From NCBI GenBank assembly GCA_900312665.1, contig ONZQ02000002.1:2455198-2519197 (forward strand): a stretch of DNA of 64,000 bases, read 5' to 3'. Below, in pieces: positions 23,529 to 34,555 of this stretch; positions within the stretch are counted from its first letter, which is position 1, and each line of letters starts with the position of its first letter. A model generated the notes under the pieces. It did no database searches. It was not told where the DNA came from and saw only the letters and a list, made by a program, of their open reading frames with translations. The position numbers and the translations under genes are program-made. The stretch is from Cephalotrichum gorgonifer (Eukaryota > Ascomycota > Sordariomycetes > Microascales > Microascaceae).

Positions 23529-26280
23529 ATGATGTTAGCAGGTCTCCTCCTCGTAGCCCTCGGCTTCTCGAGCCCCGTGTCGTCATCCCGCCACCACCCC
23601 GAGGGCCCCAATCACCACGAAGGGCACGAATACCCCGAGGGCCCTGGAGACGGGAGCGTGGTGAACTCGACGTACTACAACCCCATCTTCCCCGGCTTCC
23701 ACCCGGACCCCAGTTGTGTCTTTGTGCCAGAGTGGGATGACACGTATTTCTGCGCGGCGTCGAGCTTCAACGCGTTTCCCGGGCTGCCGATACATGCGTC
23801 TAAGGACATGAGGGACTGGAGGTTGATTGGTGTGTCTTTCGCCATTTTGTTCCCTCTTCTGCTTCTTTCCCCCCCCCCTTGAACTCTCCCGGGGCTTGTA
23901 TTTAGAGTGAAGGCGCCAGACTTTCACCGTGGACTTGGACTTACGTAGGGTGTTGTGTCTGGACAGAGTGGCTAGCTAACGATGTGGGAAGGGTATGGGT
24001 TGAACCGCCCGGAACAACTCCCTCGCCTCGCGGAAACGAACCGATCGACGAGGTAAGGCATCCGCCCTCTCGTAGGCGCTGGAGAACAGGAATTGCAGTA
24101 GAGCATTCGCACACTGACAGCTGAAAAGTGGAATCTGGGCGCCGACGCTCCGGTACGAAAATGGCAAGTTCTGGATATTTACAACGCTTGTCGACGACGA
24201 GAAGCCGCAGGATGACGCCTCTAGATGGGATAATGTATGCGGAGTCATCCCCCACCCGCCCGCCCTTCTCTTTCTCTCCACTACCAAGGGTACCTACTAG
24301 ATATGAGCGAAAGTACTTATGCGATGCGCACATAGATCATATTCAGCGCCAAGGACCCCTTTGATCCACTCTCGTGGTCGGAGGCAGTGCACTTCGAGTT
24401 CGAGGGGTATGACCCATCACCTTTTTGGGAGGATGGGAAGGTATACGTCACGGGAGCGCATGCATGGAGGGTTCTGTACGTTTGTCCGCGGTTGTCTCCA
24501 GCTCCCTTGACCTTGCGGCCCCTTTGATGGAGATGGAATTTTTTTATTCGACTGACGAGAGAATTATAGCCCTGGAATCCATCAGACGGAAATTGACCTT
24601 GAGACGGGAGAGGTGGGGGAATGGGAGGTGATTTGGGAAGGGACGGGCGGACAGGTGGGTATTTGTCCGGTTTGCAGTTTCCATTGTTGTTGACAAACGG
24701 GGACTAACGCGATGGAAGGCGCCCGAGGGCCCGCATATATATCACAAGGACGGATACTATTATCTGCTCGTTGCGGAAGGTACGCTCGGTACCAGCCCCT
24801 TCCCTCCCTGAATAACTGAGGAAAAGGGGGGGAGGATAACCTTTTGATGGAAGGAGGAAGCAGCTAACTGTCAAGGGTGTAGGCGGGACTGGGAACGAAC
24901 ACATGGTGACGATCTCAAGGTCCGAGAGCCTCTGGGGTCCCTTCGAGGCCAACCCCGCGAACCCGATCCTCACGAACACGAACACCACGAGCCTCTGTAA
25001 GTTGACACGGCCCGAGTCTCCCGGCAACAAGAGAAAAAGACAATCTTTGTCGGTTGTATACTAACATCCTCCGCAGTCCAAGCAGTCGGGCACGCGGATC
25101 TATTCCAGGACAAGTCCGGGAACTGGTGAGTGGGGCTGGCGGCAGGAGCGGCTTCGGTGCCCCTTTCCACGCGCACCGCTTATTACTGACTCATCTTCAT
25201 AGGTGGTGCGTTGCGCTTTCTGTTCGCGGTGGCTCGGTGTACCTGAATTTCCCGATGGGCAGGGAGACCGTTATGGCTCCCGCTAGGTGGGAGGAGGGCG
25301 AATGGCCGTTTGTCGATCACGTCAAGGGTACGATGGAGGGCTGGCCGATGCCTGAGAGGAACACTGATGTCGAGGGGATCGGGTGAGTCCCCACCCACCC
25401 TAGCACCACCCACCCCTAAAGTCACCACATAGATTCTAACACACCGCAGGCGATGGGTCTCGGACAGGGAAGACGACATCACCTTCGCCGCCGGCAGCTC
25501 CCTCCCCCCGCACTTCCAGCACTGGCGCTACCCGAACCCGGACTACTTCGAGATCTCCCCCGAGGGCCACCCGGACACCCTCCGCATCAATCCCTCGAAA
25601 ATCAACCTCACCGCACTGAACGGGAATTACGCCGGCCCCGGAGGCCACGCGTTCGTGGGTCGCAAGCAGCAGGATACCCTCTTCACGTATAGTATCAACC
25701 TGGACTTCGCGCCCGAGGTGGAGGGCGAGGAGGCGGGCGTTACGGCGTTCCTTACGCAGAACCACCACGTGGACCTAGGCGTCGTGATGCTCCCTGCCGG
25801 GTCCCAGACGGCTGCCTTCCCGGGCGAGGCGGCGGATGAGGAAAGGGACTCCGAGGAGGCCGGGGGGGCGCTCAAGCCGCACTTCCGCTTCAGGGCGGAG
25901 TCGTACGTCCCCGTGCCGGACACGCTCGTGGTCCCCGTGCCGGCGGCGTGGGTGGGGGAGACGCTGCGTCTGGAGATCAGTGCGAAGAACTTCACACACT
26001 ACTCATTCTCCGGGGGCCCCGCGGCGCGGAGGTCGGAGGCGAGAACGCTGATGGATGTGTCGAACGAGCTCCTGAGCTGGGGTTTCACTGGTGAGTCTTG
26101 ATCCCCTTCGCGGGCCGGGAGGAGATTGTTTCTTTGGGGAGCGGGACGATGATTTGCTAATGTGGGTGTGATATAGGTGCAATTCTGGGGACTTATGCCA
26201 CGACTAATGGCGGGGAAGGATCCGCGCCTGCGTATATCTCTGAGTGGAAGTACATTCCGCAGGAACAGTTCAGGGACTGA
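23529..26280 (+). CDS. Secreted GH43 glycosidase (beta-xylosidase/alpha-L-arabinofuranosidase type)
   Basis: It probably removes xylose or arabinose from plant hemicellulose outside the cell. Eleven exons: 23529-23829, 23992-24052, 24129-24234, 24336-24475, 24570-24654, 24719-24779, 24883-24996, 25077-25125, 25203-25382, 25450-26090 and 26177-26280. They give 613 residues. A signal peptide (MMLAGLLLVALGF) is followed by a short His/Pro/Glu/Gly-rich linker. The five-bladed propeller has the catalytic triad in place: base Asp in FHPDPSC (about D60), modulator Asp in EGYDPSPFW (about D182), and acid Glu in APEGPHIYH (about E234). Residues from about 370 onward fit the C-terminal beta-sandwich of the longer GH43 subfamilies. 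Substrate preference cannot be read from sequence. Confidence 0.93.
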
Positions 26281-27458
26281 GGAGGAGTGTAAGGGGGGGA
26301 AGAGTGGGGGTTGTATTGGGAGATATTATTTTGGTATTGGATGCTATGGCCTATGTGGGATGCGGCTATTTCCTTTCTTTGAATACATTCTCATAAATTT
26401 TATCAAGACATCACTACATGCAGCCTGTTCAACTACAGGAATATAACCTCCACCCCACACCTTCCGTTTCCGCCAAGCTTCGAATCCTTGTTCTCTGCCA
26501 AGCCTACGCCGGCCGTCGGACTTTTACGACCAATGGCGGGTACAACGATTTATAGGAAGGACTACGACAAGCAGTATTTCGAGACTAAGATGCCGCCACC
26601 ATTGACGGCAGTGCAGCCTTGATTCCTGCAATACAGGTGTACAGCTAAGATTGATCTTTCCTCCACCGAAGCCCTGGAAAAATAACAAGGTAGCAAGGAC
26701 AAAAGGGAAGGTACGAGGCTCGAGATCGGATCACATCACGTGCTTGGGAAGCATGTATTCTGCCCCTGATATACTAGCGCTTTTGGCAGGAACCGAACCT
26801 TTGCAGCTGTTCTGCGTGGCAGGAACAATATGGCGGGTCCTTCCTTCTTCCAGCTCTGCTCGAAACACATCGTACCTTCTCGAAAGAGCACAGGAGAGCT
26901 ATCAGGCCACTTCTTGGGATGGGGTGACGACAAGTAAAAGTTCCTGACTGATCCAATCCATGGAATTCTTCTTCTTTCGAATTCCCAGCATTTCCAGAAC
27001 TTGGAAGCGATGGCTGGGTGCGACCATCACGTCATGCACGGACCATGACCATGGAAGGAGATCAGCGCAACACGCGAAAAATAAGGTTTGGGATCGACGT
27101 TGAATGTTTACGCGCCAAAAATAAATCGACGCGCTTATTTTTCTTTTTTTTTGGGCCACGCTTGATCGCCATTGCATCCAAATGACGCACCGTAGAATAA
27201 GATTGGATCTTTCCTTGCGGTGGTGGCTCTTGAAAACCTTAAGATGCGGGAAGTGATTTACCTCTGTGAGACTCGGTGCGGTTGGTCCATCAAAAAAAAA
27301 CGCGGGGTAATAATAGGGAAATATCCCTGTTCCTGCATCGGGAAGACCCGCACCCCGCATATTGTGGCGGCGATCAACTTATGGCGCCAGGTTATGGTGT
27401 GAGGTACAAGCGCCAATACGCGGGATCACTAGCTGTGTCGATTCTTTCGATGGAAATA

Positions 27459-27655
27459 TGCCATTGCCGGAAGCGGTAGCAGTCGGGGAGGCATTTTGAT
27501 TGATCGATCGAGGCAGGTGCCATTGCTGGAAGTGGTAATAACCTCTGATGACCTGATCGCAGGAAAAGCCATAGCCCGAAGTGGTAATAATCTCTGATTG
27601 AACTGATCGCGCGAAATGCCGTCGTTGCCAGATGTGGTAATAGTTCCCTGATCTC
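27459..27655. repeat. Degenerate tandem repeat, about 50-base unit, four copies
   Basis: A unit resembling GCCATTGCTGGAAGTGGTAA, followed by about 25 bases ending in CTGATCGC, begins at 27460, 27519, 27568 and 27618. Spacings are 59, 49 and 50 bases. Copies two and three are closest; the outer ones have drifted. Confidence 0.75.
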
Positions 27656-28189
27656 GCGATCCCGCCACCCTCGTGGTCTGCTATGTAGTCCGTTGTACCA
27701 GCACGCGCCGTAGCCTCTATCAATACTGCTAAATCCACGCTGAGAGCCGCGCGCTTGACCACCGAGTACACCGGGGCCCCGCGTTTCGCCACCCAACAGT
27801 CAAGCCCGTTCCCGGCTTAGCGTGAATCTGGCTGATCGCGCGGACCCACAGGGACCCACACCTCAAACATAAATAGACCTCCGATTTCCCAGCTCCCCCC
27901 TCGGCCTCCTCTCCTCTCTTTCCTCCTTCAACGTACGCGTTCTGTGTGGTTTTCTGGCTTCGTTCTGGATTTCCTGTGTCTTCACTGTTGAACTTGGTTC
28001 TCAGTGTCGTATTTCGTTGGCTTTACATTTATTGGAAGTCGGGCTTCTTCGCTTCGGCGTCGTATTGTCTTTTTCTTCTTTTTCTTCTTTGCTCTCTCCC
28101 CTCTCCCCTCCTCTCTTTCCGACTTCGCTTCGCTCCGGCGTCGTAGTTTGTGACGTGCGATCGATTCGCGTTTTCGAGTTCGTGTTCCG

Positions 28190-28457
28190 TAGAAGGCCAT
28201 TTTCTTCATCTTTTATCATTTCTTGTTCTCCGCACTTGCCATCACATCTCTCAACTTCCGCATAGAGCCGTCGTATCGTACCGCTTCGCTTCTCGTCGAT
28301 ATCCCGCTCGACGCGTCGTATAGAGGGTTTTCGTCATCTTCTTTTTGCCATACTTCTTGTTCTTCGTACTTCCCATCACCTTGCTCATCTTCGGCATAGG
28401 CCGTCGTACCATCCCCCTTCCCTTCGCGTCGATATCCCGGTCGGCGAGTCGTATAGA
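28190..28457. repeat. Tandem duplication, two copies of 133 bases
   Basis: The words GCCGTCGTA (28267 and 28400) and GTCGTATAGAGGGTT (28315 and 28448) recur exactly 133 bases apart. Intervening sequence such as GTCGATATCCCG is also conserved. The tract lies immediately upstream of the repeat-protein gene, in its likely promoter or leader. Confidence 0.85.
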
Positions 28458-28721
28458 GGGTTCCACTCGCAGCAAGCTGTGTAGTGTTGTAAGTCTCCAC
28501 ATCAGCTTTGCTGTAGTGTTGACTGTGTAGCTTCGTGTTTGGGATTGTACCCTTCACGTTGCTCTAGGTATCGTGTCTGGGATTTACCAGCACGGCCGAT
28601 TTACCTGTCATTGTCTTCTCTTTTTCTATAACTACAAATCTCATTAGGTGGTTTTCATTTGCCGTCCCCATGATGTTTCTGTGTTTCCATGTTCACAATG
28701 TAGGCAGGTCATCCGGTCACG

Positions 28722-30050
28722 ATGTCCTCTCAGCCTTCTCGAAGCAGCGGTTCTTACCGACCCAGGCGTGCGCGGCTCGCAGAGACGCGGCACATCTGTC
28801 GGATCAAGAACGCGGCGGCGGCAGGGAATCCGACTCCGACTAACTCTAGGACTCCGATGGTGGGGCCAAGTTCTAGGGTCAAGGATGTTCCGGTTTGGAT
28901 CTGGACTCCGAGGCCTAGATCTAGGATCCCGGTTCCGACAAAGTCACTTCCTTGGGGACGATCAATAGCTGAGGTCCGGGCTGTTCCAAGGCCACCAGTT
29001 TCCCGGAGGGCTGGACCAGTTCGGACCAAGGTTAGTCAGCCGGTTGATCCCCCGAGGTCGATTTTGATTTTGTCGAAGGGGTCTGAGGGTGGCCACTGCA
29101 AGAAGGAGAAGAAGTCTGTCCGGTTTGCCAAGGGCAACGAGGAAGTTCGCTTCTTCAAGGACTATCCTCCTTCTTGTGTGGGTGCCTGTCAAGCGATAGG
29201 TCCGGGGCTAGTGCCCCCCTCTCAGCCCATTCCTCCCTCGGGTCTAGTGATTCCGGGGTTGTCGCATGTTCGTGTTTTGCTGCCCCGTTCCCGTTCCCGT
29301 GCCCCCGTCACCCCCCCTCCGGTCCCTCAAGTGAGCTTGGACACCCCCCTTACCCCTTCACCTGAGCAAGCGCTCACCCCCCATTCTTTCCTTAGCCGAG
29401 CAGCCAAGGTAAGAGCGGAGATGGAGGAGTTGACAAGCCGAGTGGCTTGTATGATGCTGTCTAGTCCTGACTCGCCTCCCCCAGCCCAAGAACGAGCCGC
29501 TCAAGTGAGCCTGGATGCCCCACCTTCTCCACCTTCCCCCCCTTCCCCCCATTCCCTTGCACCCAAGCCAGTGCTTGATACCCTATCCCTTCCCCCCCTT
29601 GTCCCTGCCCATTCCTTCCAGAGTCGAGCAGGGAGGCTAAGAGGTCTGATTTGTGAGCTGACAAGTCGAGCGACTTGTATGACGCTGCCCAGGCCCGGCT
29701 CCCCACCAGTCCCTCAAGTGAGGAGCCTGGATATCTCCTCTGCCCCTTCCCCTACCGTCACACCGGTCCCTCAAGTGAGCTTGGACACCCACCTTACCCC
29801 TGCACTTGAGCAAGCGCTCACCCCACATTCCTTCCAGAACAGAGCGGGCAAGGTAAGAGCTCAGATAGATGAGCTGACAAGTCGAATGGCTTGTATGATG
29901 CTATCTAGGCCTGACTCATCTCCTCCTCCCCCTAGTGTGGAGGGCCCGCTCCTCTTCAAAGACCGAGCGGCTTTGATGAAGGAAAGAATGGCGGAGCTGA
30001 CCAATCGAGTGACTTGTCGTGCTTTGCCTATTCCTACTCCCCCGCCCTAA
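28722..30050 (+). CDS. Unrecognised proline-rich protein with four helical repeats and a PP1-docking-like motif
   Basis: I do not recognise this 442-residue protein. The N-terminal third is rich in Arg and Pro. At about residues 127-144 it has KKSVRFAKGNEEVRFFKD: an RVxF-type protein phosphatase 1 docking motif (KSVRF) followed by a second V-x-F-F patch, as in fungal glycogen-targeting PP1 regulators. No CBM21 domain is seen. The C-terminal two thirds holds four imperfect repeats of a predicted amphipathic helix, of the type SRAAKVRAEMEELTSRVACM, separated by Pro/Ser linkers containing VPQVSLDT and LTPHSF. Repeats one and three are nearly identical. No intron is needed. Downstream repeats continue in the same frame after the TAA at 30048-30050, so the protein may once have been longer. 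Real coding status is supported by the protein-level repeats. Confidence 0.6.
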   Translation: MSSQPSRSSGSYRPRRARLAETRHICRIKNAAAAGNPTPTNSRTPMVGPSSRVKDVPVWIWTPRPRSRIPVPTKSLPWGRSIAEVRAVPRPPVSRRAGPVRTKVSQPVDPPRSILILSKGSEGGHCKKEKKSVRFAKGNEEVRFFKDYPPSCVGACQAIGPGLVPPSQPIPPSGLVIPGLSHVRVLLPRSRSRAPVTPPPVPQVSLDTPLTPSPEQALTPHSFLSRAAKVRAEMEELTSRVACMMLSSPDSPPPAQERAAQVSLDAPPSPPSPPSPHSLAPKPVLDTLSLPPLVPAHSFQSRAGRLRGLICELTSRATCMTLPRPGSPPVPQVRSLDISSAPSPTVTPVPQVSLDTHLTPALEQALTPHSFQNRAGKVRAQIDELTSRMACMMLSRPDSSPPPPSVEGPLLFKDRAALMKERMAELTNRVTCRALPIPTPPP

Positions 30051-32964
30051 CCCCTATGTTCACGCCCCAACCAAGTGGTGGAGCATTCGTGCGGCCGAGT
30101 GGCCCTCAACTCTCCCCAAGTGGTGGAGCATTCCCCTGGTTCTATTGTTAGGTCCCTAAATCGAGTGATTCAACCCCTACTCGTGCGGCCGAGTGGCCTC
30201 AACTCTCCCCAAGTGGTGGAGCTTTCCCCCGATTCTATTGTTCGTGCCCTGAATCGAGTGATTCAACCTCCACCCACCTCCACCCGTGCGGCCGAGTGGC
30301 CTGGGCTCTCCCCAAGTGGGGAGTGTTTGCCTGTAGCACTCTCTTTCCTTTTCACTGGTCTCCTGGGTTCTTCTTCTGGCGGTTCTTCTGGATATTTCTG
30401 CTCTTGCACTGGCTTTTTCTCCCGGATCCTCTCATGGATCTGGATGGCTTCTCTCGGCTTATCTCTTGGTACTGTTCACGGTTGGTCTCTCTTGGTCTTC
30501 TTCTGGCGGCTGTCTCTTGGTACTGGTCACGGTTTTTTGAGGGAGGGACAAAGGGGGCGGGGCGGGAGGAGGGGAGGATCTGGGCGATGGTAGTGTGGGA
30601 AGGGCAAGTCGACGGGGATGATGACACCTCGGGTGTGCAAGAGGAGGAAGCCCGTCCACGAGACTGGCCTTCACGTGGCGACGGGTGTAAGTACCTGCGA
30701 TGCTGCTGAGCCCCTTGCGGGCCCTTCTGCTCGCGAGGGACTCTGTAGCCTCTCACGGGGAAACCAGCGAGTCTCAGTCTTGTATATAATCTACGAAAGA
30801 CTAGAACTCGTATTCTTGTATGATAGTTAGACATGTAAAGAAAGTTATGAACATGCAGGTATTGCATATACTCAGTCTCAGTTAGGTAAATGTAGTCATG
30901 TGTTGTCGGTCAGAGCACTCTGTACAAGTACAAGTAGTAGATGGTTTCATACTTGCACAACACAGATTTAATCCCTGCGTCATTACCCAGGAATATCTTT
31001 ATTATTCCCGTTTCACTTTCGCGGAGAATTCAGGGAAGAAATGCAAGGAAGAAACCGAAGAAACAAAGCTATACTGAATAGAGCTTGGTGGCGCGGTTCC
31101 CTTTTCCCCGTTCAGCTGTCGTGCCTGCCGAGATCCGCGTTAGATCCTCGCCAAGAGGTTAATGGCTTGGTCGAACCTCCAAATAAGTACCTGTAATAAT
31201 ACTTGTAATAATACTACTTCTCCGCTGTCTGATGCAAGGTCCGAGCCCCCCGATCTTGGGGAAGATCAGGCCTGGCGAAGCCTGGCTGGGGCACGGACGG
31301 ACGGACTAATACCCATTCTTGTATTAATATTAATACCCAGTACTTGCTGACCGGTACAAGTACTTCTCGAGTTTCCCCCGGGAAACATGCGCTTCGCCTA
31401 TCAGGCGCCGGATAGGGGAATATTCATGTTCGTACGAGTACAAGTAGGCCTGCGTTAGTGAAAATGATAGGTGATAGTAGAGTGGGATTTGTTTTGAGCG
31501 TGATTACCTGTATGTATTCGTACGATGACGACCTACTTGTACTGTACTTCGTACTAATTACGAGGAGCGCGATACTCGTTTTCGTACTTGCTACGTAGTA
31601 CTGCTAGCACAAGCATATTTTACTCCCGTGCTACTCTGTATTAAGGAATACGCTACGCTGTTTTTGGGAATACAAGCGATGTCCGTGGGCTCCGCGGGAA
31701 CAATTGGGCGGGGCCGGCCCCCTCTAATACTCGCTGGTGCTTATCTCTTTGGAGGGTGATGCTAGCAGACCCTTTACCAGGGCCCTTGCCTTGAACGAGG
31801 ATAGTAATGCTGGTCCAAGGCGCCCTAGTGTAACAACCATACTTATTTGGAGATGATGGCCGGGACCTTTTGTTGTAGCCACAACATCCCTCCCTTACTT
31901 CCTTTCCCCCGCTCACCTGCCGCACGGCCCGGCTGAGGAACCGAGGACACTAACTAAGATTGACATGACAGACTCTACCGGGCCAACGGTGTAATGTCCC
32001 GTTGACCCCCAATCCTCGCTGTTCTCCCGTGTCTTCCCCTGCTTCTCACCCCCCGCTCTCCGCCTCTCCCCCACGCTGGTCCCTGTATTATATTATTGCC
32101 CCCCTCATCCAAGTACTATATGTATCAACACACTCACCCCTGGCGATTTCCGTGGCGCGGCAAGTTGGAACACGCACTGGGTGAAGGCATCATGCGCTAG
32201 CGTAACCCGACTCTCCGTCTCGCGCAAGTATGCGACGCTAGAAAATTCGACGGTAATGATCCTAGTAATGCTTGTAATGACCACTCCAAAGTACGAGTAC
32301 GGAGTACAGTACGGAGTATGAGTACCACCGGCGGCAGAAAGATGTCCCACTGGCTTGACGGACGTGTTTCCTCCGCTTGCAGTTTTGCAATTCACCCGGC
32401 CACCCGGTCACATCATCTGTTGATCCTTCCTTCCTTCCTTCCTCCCTTGTTGCTTTTTTACAAGTACTCCGCCATACTCCGCCGTGCTAGACGAACTTTC
32501 TATCATACGATCGATACGTACTCGTACTGTTGTTATTAATACTCGTCCTTCGAATCAGACCAAGGCGGGCCGCGTGGGCTATGCCCAACACCCCTTCCCC
32601 TTTAATGCACAATCAAGCTTGCCCTCTAGCGCTGATGCACTTCTAACTCCATTCATCCCGCCGGCTTTATTTTACCTTTGCGCTAAATTATCCTATTATG
32701 GCGGGGACCGGAAGCCGCCGCACTTATTCTTCTTCTTTTTCGTCTTCGATGTCACTTCCGCCGCTTCCGTTGTTAGGAAAAACATAATAACCTCCCGTCT
32801 CTCGATTCTAACCCCCCAATCCCCGGCTCGCTATAACCCTTAATCGGCCTCGCTCGCCCTCTCACCTACAATCTCGCTCACACTCTCGGCTTGTCTCCCT
32901 TCGAGAAGCTCCCCTGTCTTCGACAACTGATTGCCGGGTCCCAGGACCGCCGGATGACGACACA
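30051..32964. other. Gene-poor stretch with in-frame repeat relic and TACTTGTA-type words
   Basis: The first 270 bases hold a 93-base repeat (30073-30322) that extends the upstream protein in frame. Beyond about 30.4 kb no coding sequence is supported. From about 30.9 to 32.6 kb the words TACTTGTA, ACAAGTAC and GTACGAGTA/TACGGAGTA recur many times. The last few hundred bases should contain the methyltransferase promoter. Confidence 0.55.
30073..30322 (+). repeat. Tandem repeat, about 93-base unit, roughly 2.7 copies, with an open frame
   Basis: AAGTGGTGGAGC begins at 30073, 30118 and 30211, and CGTGCGGCCGAGTGGCC recurs with it. Read in the frame of the upstream gene, two units give NSPQVVEHSPGSIVRSLNRV and NSPQVVELSPDSIVRALNRV. 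Several differences between the units are silent, which suggests past selection on protein. Confidence 0.75.
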
Positions 32965-33923
32965 ATGGACCTCATGGACATGTGGAGGTTAATATACCAA
33001 GAGGAGCTTCCTCCGGATATAGGGCCCGCCCGGGAGCTCCTCTGTGCTTACAGCAACCTCAAAGAGTGCGAGGTTGAACCACATCTCTATGCGATCGTAC
33101 GTTCCGTAACACCGTCCGTTCCCCTTTGCCGGCCTTTGTCTTCGAGCCTTGGAGTAATCCGCTCTCCCGTCCTTCATTCCCCAGCCCTCTACCTGTGTTC
33201 GCCGCAGCCGGTACGTATCTAACAGCGTGTGCTTCATAGCGGAAACAAGCCTGGAAAGCAACCCGCTACCCCTGTATAGGCCGATGGCGCTTCCTCTACC
33301 TCGACCCGCCGACCGAACCTCGCTACCGCGCCGTCCTCAGCCGCCTCACAGCTCGCCGCTCAACAGACGTCCTCCTCGACCTCGGCTGCTGTGTCGGCCA
33401 GGCCCTCCGTCAGCTCTCCGCCGACGGCGTACCCCCCGACCGCCTCATCGGCCTCGACCTAGACCCTTCCCTCATTGAGATTGGCTTCAAACTTTTCCGC
33501 GACAGGCGGAAGTCCCCGGCGAGCTTCATTGTCGCCGACATACTGAACGCCGACGACAAGGACCTAGAGATGCTCGACGGCCGCGTGAGCATCGTGCACG
33601 CCTCCAACTTCTGGCACCTATTTAGCTGGACCCAGCAGCTCGCCATCGCCGTCCGGCTAACGAAGGTCTTCATGGAGGGGGAGAGGCGCGCCATGATATA
33701 CGGACGGCAGGTCGGCATCGCCAAGCCGGAGACGCAGAACCGCGCGGGGGACTCGTTCCTACACAACGAGGCGAGCTTCCAGGAGCTGTGGGACCAGGTC
33801 GGCGCACTGACAGGGACGAGGTGGATGGTGGAAATGGAGTTTGTCGGGGAGAGACTGGCCAAGATTCCCGGGTTTGGGGGGGAGTCGAAGGCGGCGAGGT
33901 ATAGTGTGTATCGGATATTATAG
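32965..33923 (+). CDS. Small class I SAM-dependent methyltransferase of fungal secondary-metabolism type
   Basis: Exons 32965-33096 and 33240-33923 give 271 residues; the donor is GTACGT and the acceptor TTCATAG. The N-terminal signature GPARELLCAYSNLKECEVEPH and then RYPCIGRWRFL are characteristic of small fungal methyltransferases found in meroterpenoid and similar clusters. Motif I reads LLDLGCCVGQALRQL, followed by DGVPPDRLIGLDLD, FIVADIL, a WHLFSWTQQ segment and YGRQVG. All parts of the SAM-binding fold appear intact. Its substrate is unknown. No polyketide synthase, terpene cyclase or P450 lies next to it, so a cluster is not evident here; the type III PKS is 26 kb away. Confidence 0.85.
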
Positions 33924-34555
33924 CGAAAAGCATTGTGATAGCGAGGCATGTATTATTAGATTATGAGATCATGAAATAGAAGCGACGCCGACGGAGGCGT
34001 CCAGGTTTAGGACAATCACATTGTGGCGTGCGTTGACGTAGCTGTTATCATGCAAGTAGGGAGTGCAGGTACTCAACTATAGTACCCGTACACGCAATAC
34101 GCGCGGATGCAAGGGGAATAGCGCACGATTAGACGCCTCTTTTTCAATATTTGTCTCTATTTGTCAACGAATTTGTGGAGTTTCAGCCCTCCAACAATGA
34201 AGCTACTTGTATGTAGCTGTAGTTACTTGCCTGTCCCGACCTCTCCGCGATTATCATATCTTCAGTCAAGCTGGCCCAATCTTGTATCATCACGTGATCT
34301 CGCGAACATCCGTGAACCATCCCAGTCGCGACCTCCCCGCGCCATTCACGCCGCTGGTGAGCACTGATCGACGTCACTCGGTTTGGACACCAGCCAAGCC
34401 GACCCCCTGAAATCAACTCCGATTTCCCGGCCTCAGGCTCCCCCACGTAACCGTTCCCCAGGTATATGTCGTCCATATTGACCAGCGGTTCAACGGGAGA
34501 GTTGCGGATATCTGTTTCGCGAAAATAATCGAGGCAGGTGAAGATTTAATGAGCC
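33924..34555. other. Intergenic, upstream of RAD4
   Basis: The 3' flank of the methyltransferase and the 5' flank of RAD4. No gene recognised. A CTACTTGTATG word occurs at about 34202. Confidence 0.5.

Larger units (their letters stand above)
26281..28721. other. Non-coding accessory stretch with tandem repeats
   Basis: No supported gene. Two repeat tracts lie here (27459-27655 and 28190-28457). The stretch from about 27890 to 28700 is rich in C and T on the plus strand and probably contains the promoter and leader of the repeat protein that starts at 28722. Confidence 0.5.

Noticed and set aside
26902..27360. 152-codon minus-strand frame downstream of the GH43 gene
   Set aside because: No recognisable motif or splice partner; composition looks random.
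30296..30709. 137-codon frame rich in Trp/Phe/Leu after the 93-base repeat
   Set aside because: Pyrimidine-rich DNA read as hydrophobic codons; no domain. A nearby near-repeat (CTCTTGGTACTG...CACGGTT, twice) explains its pattern.
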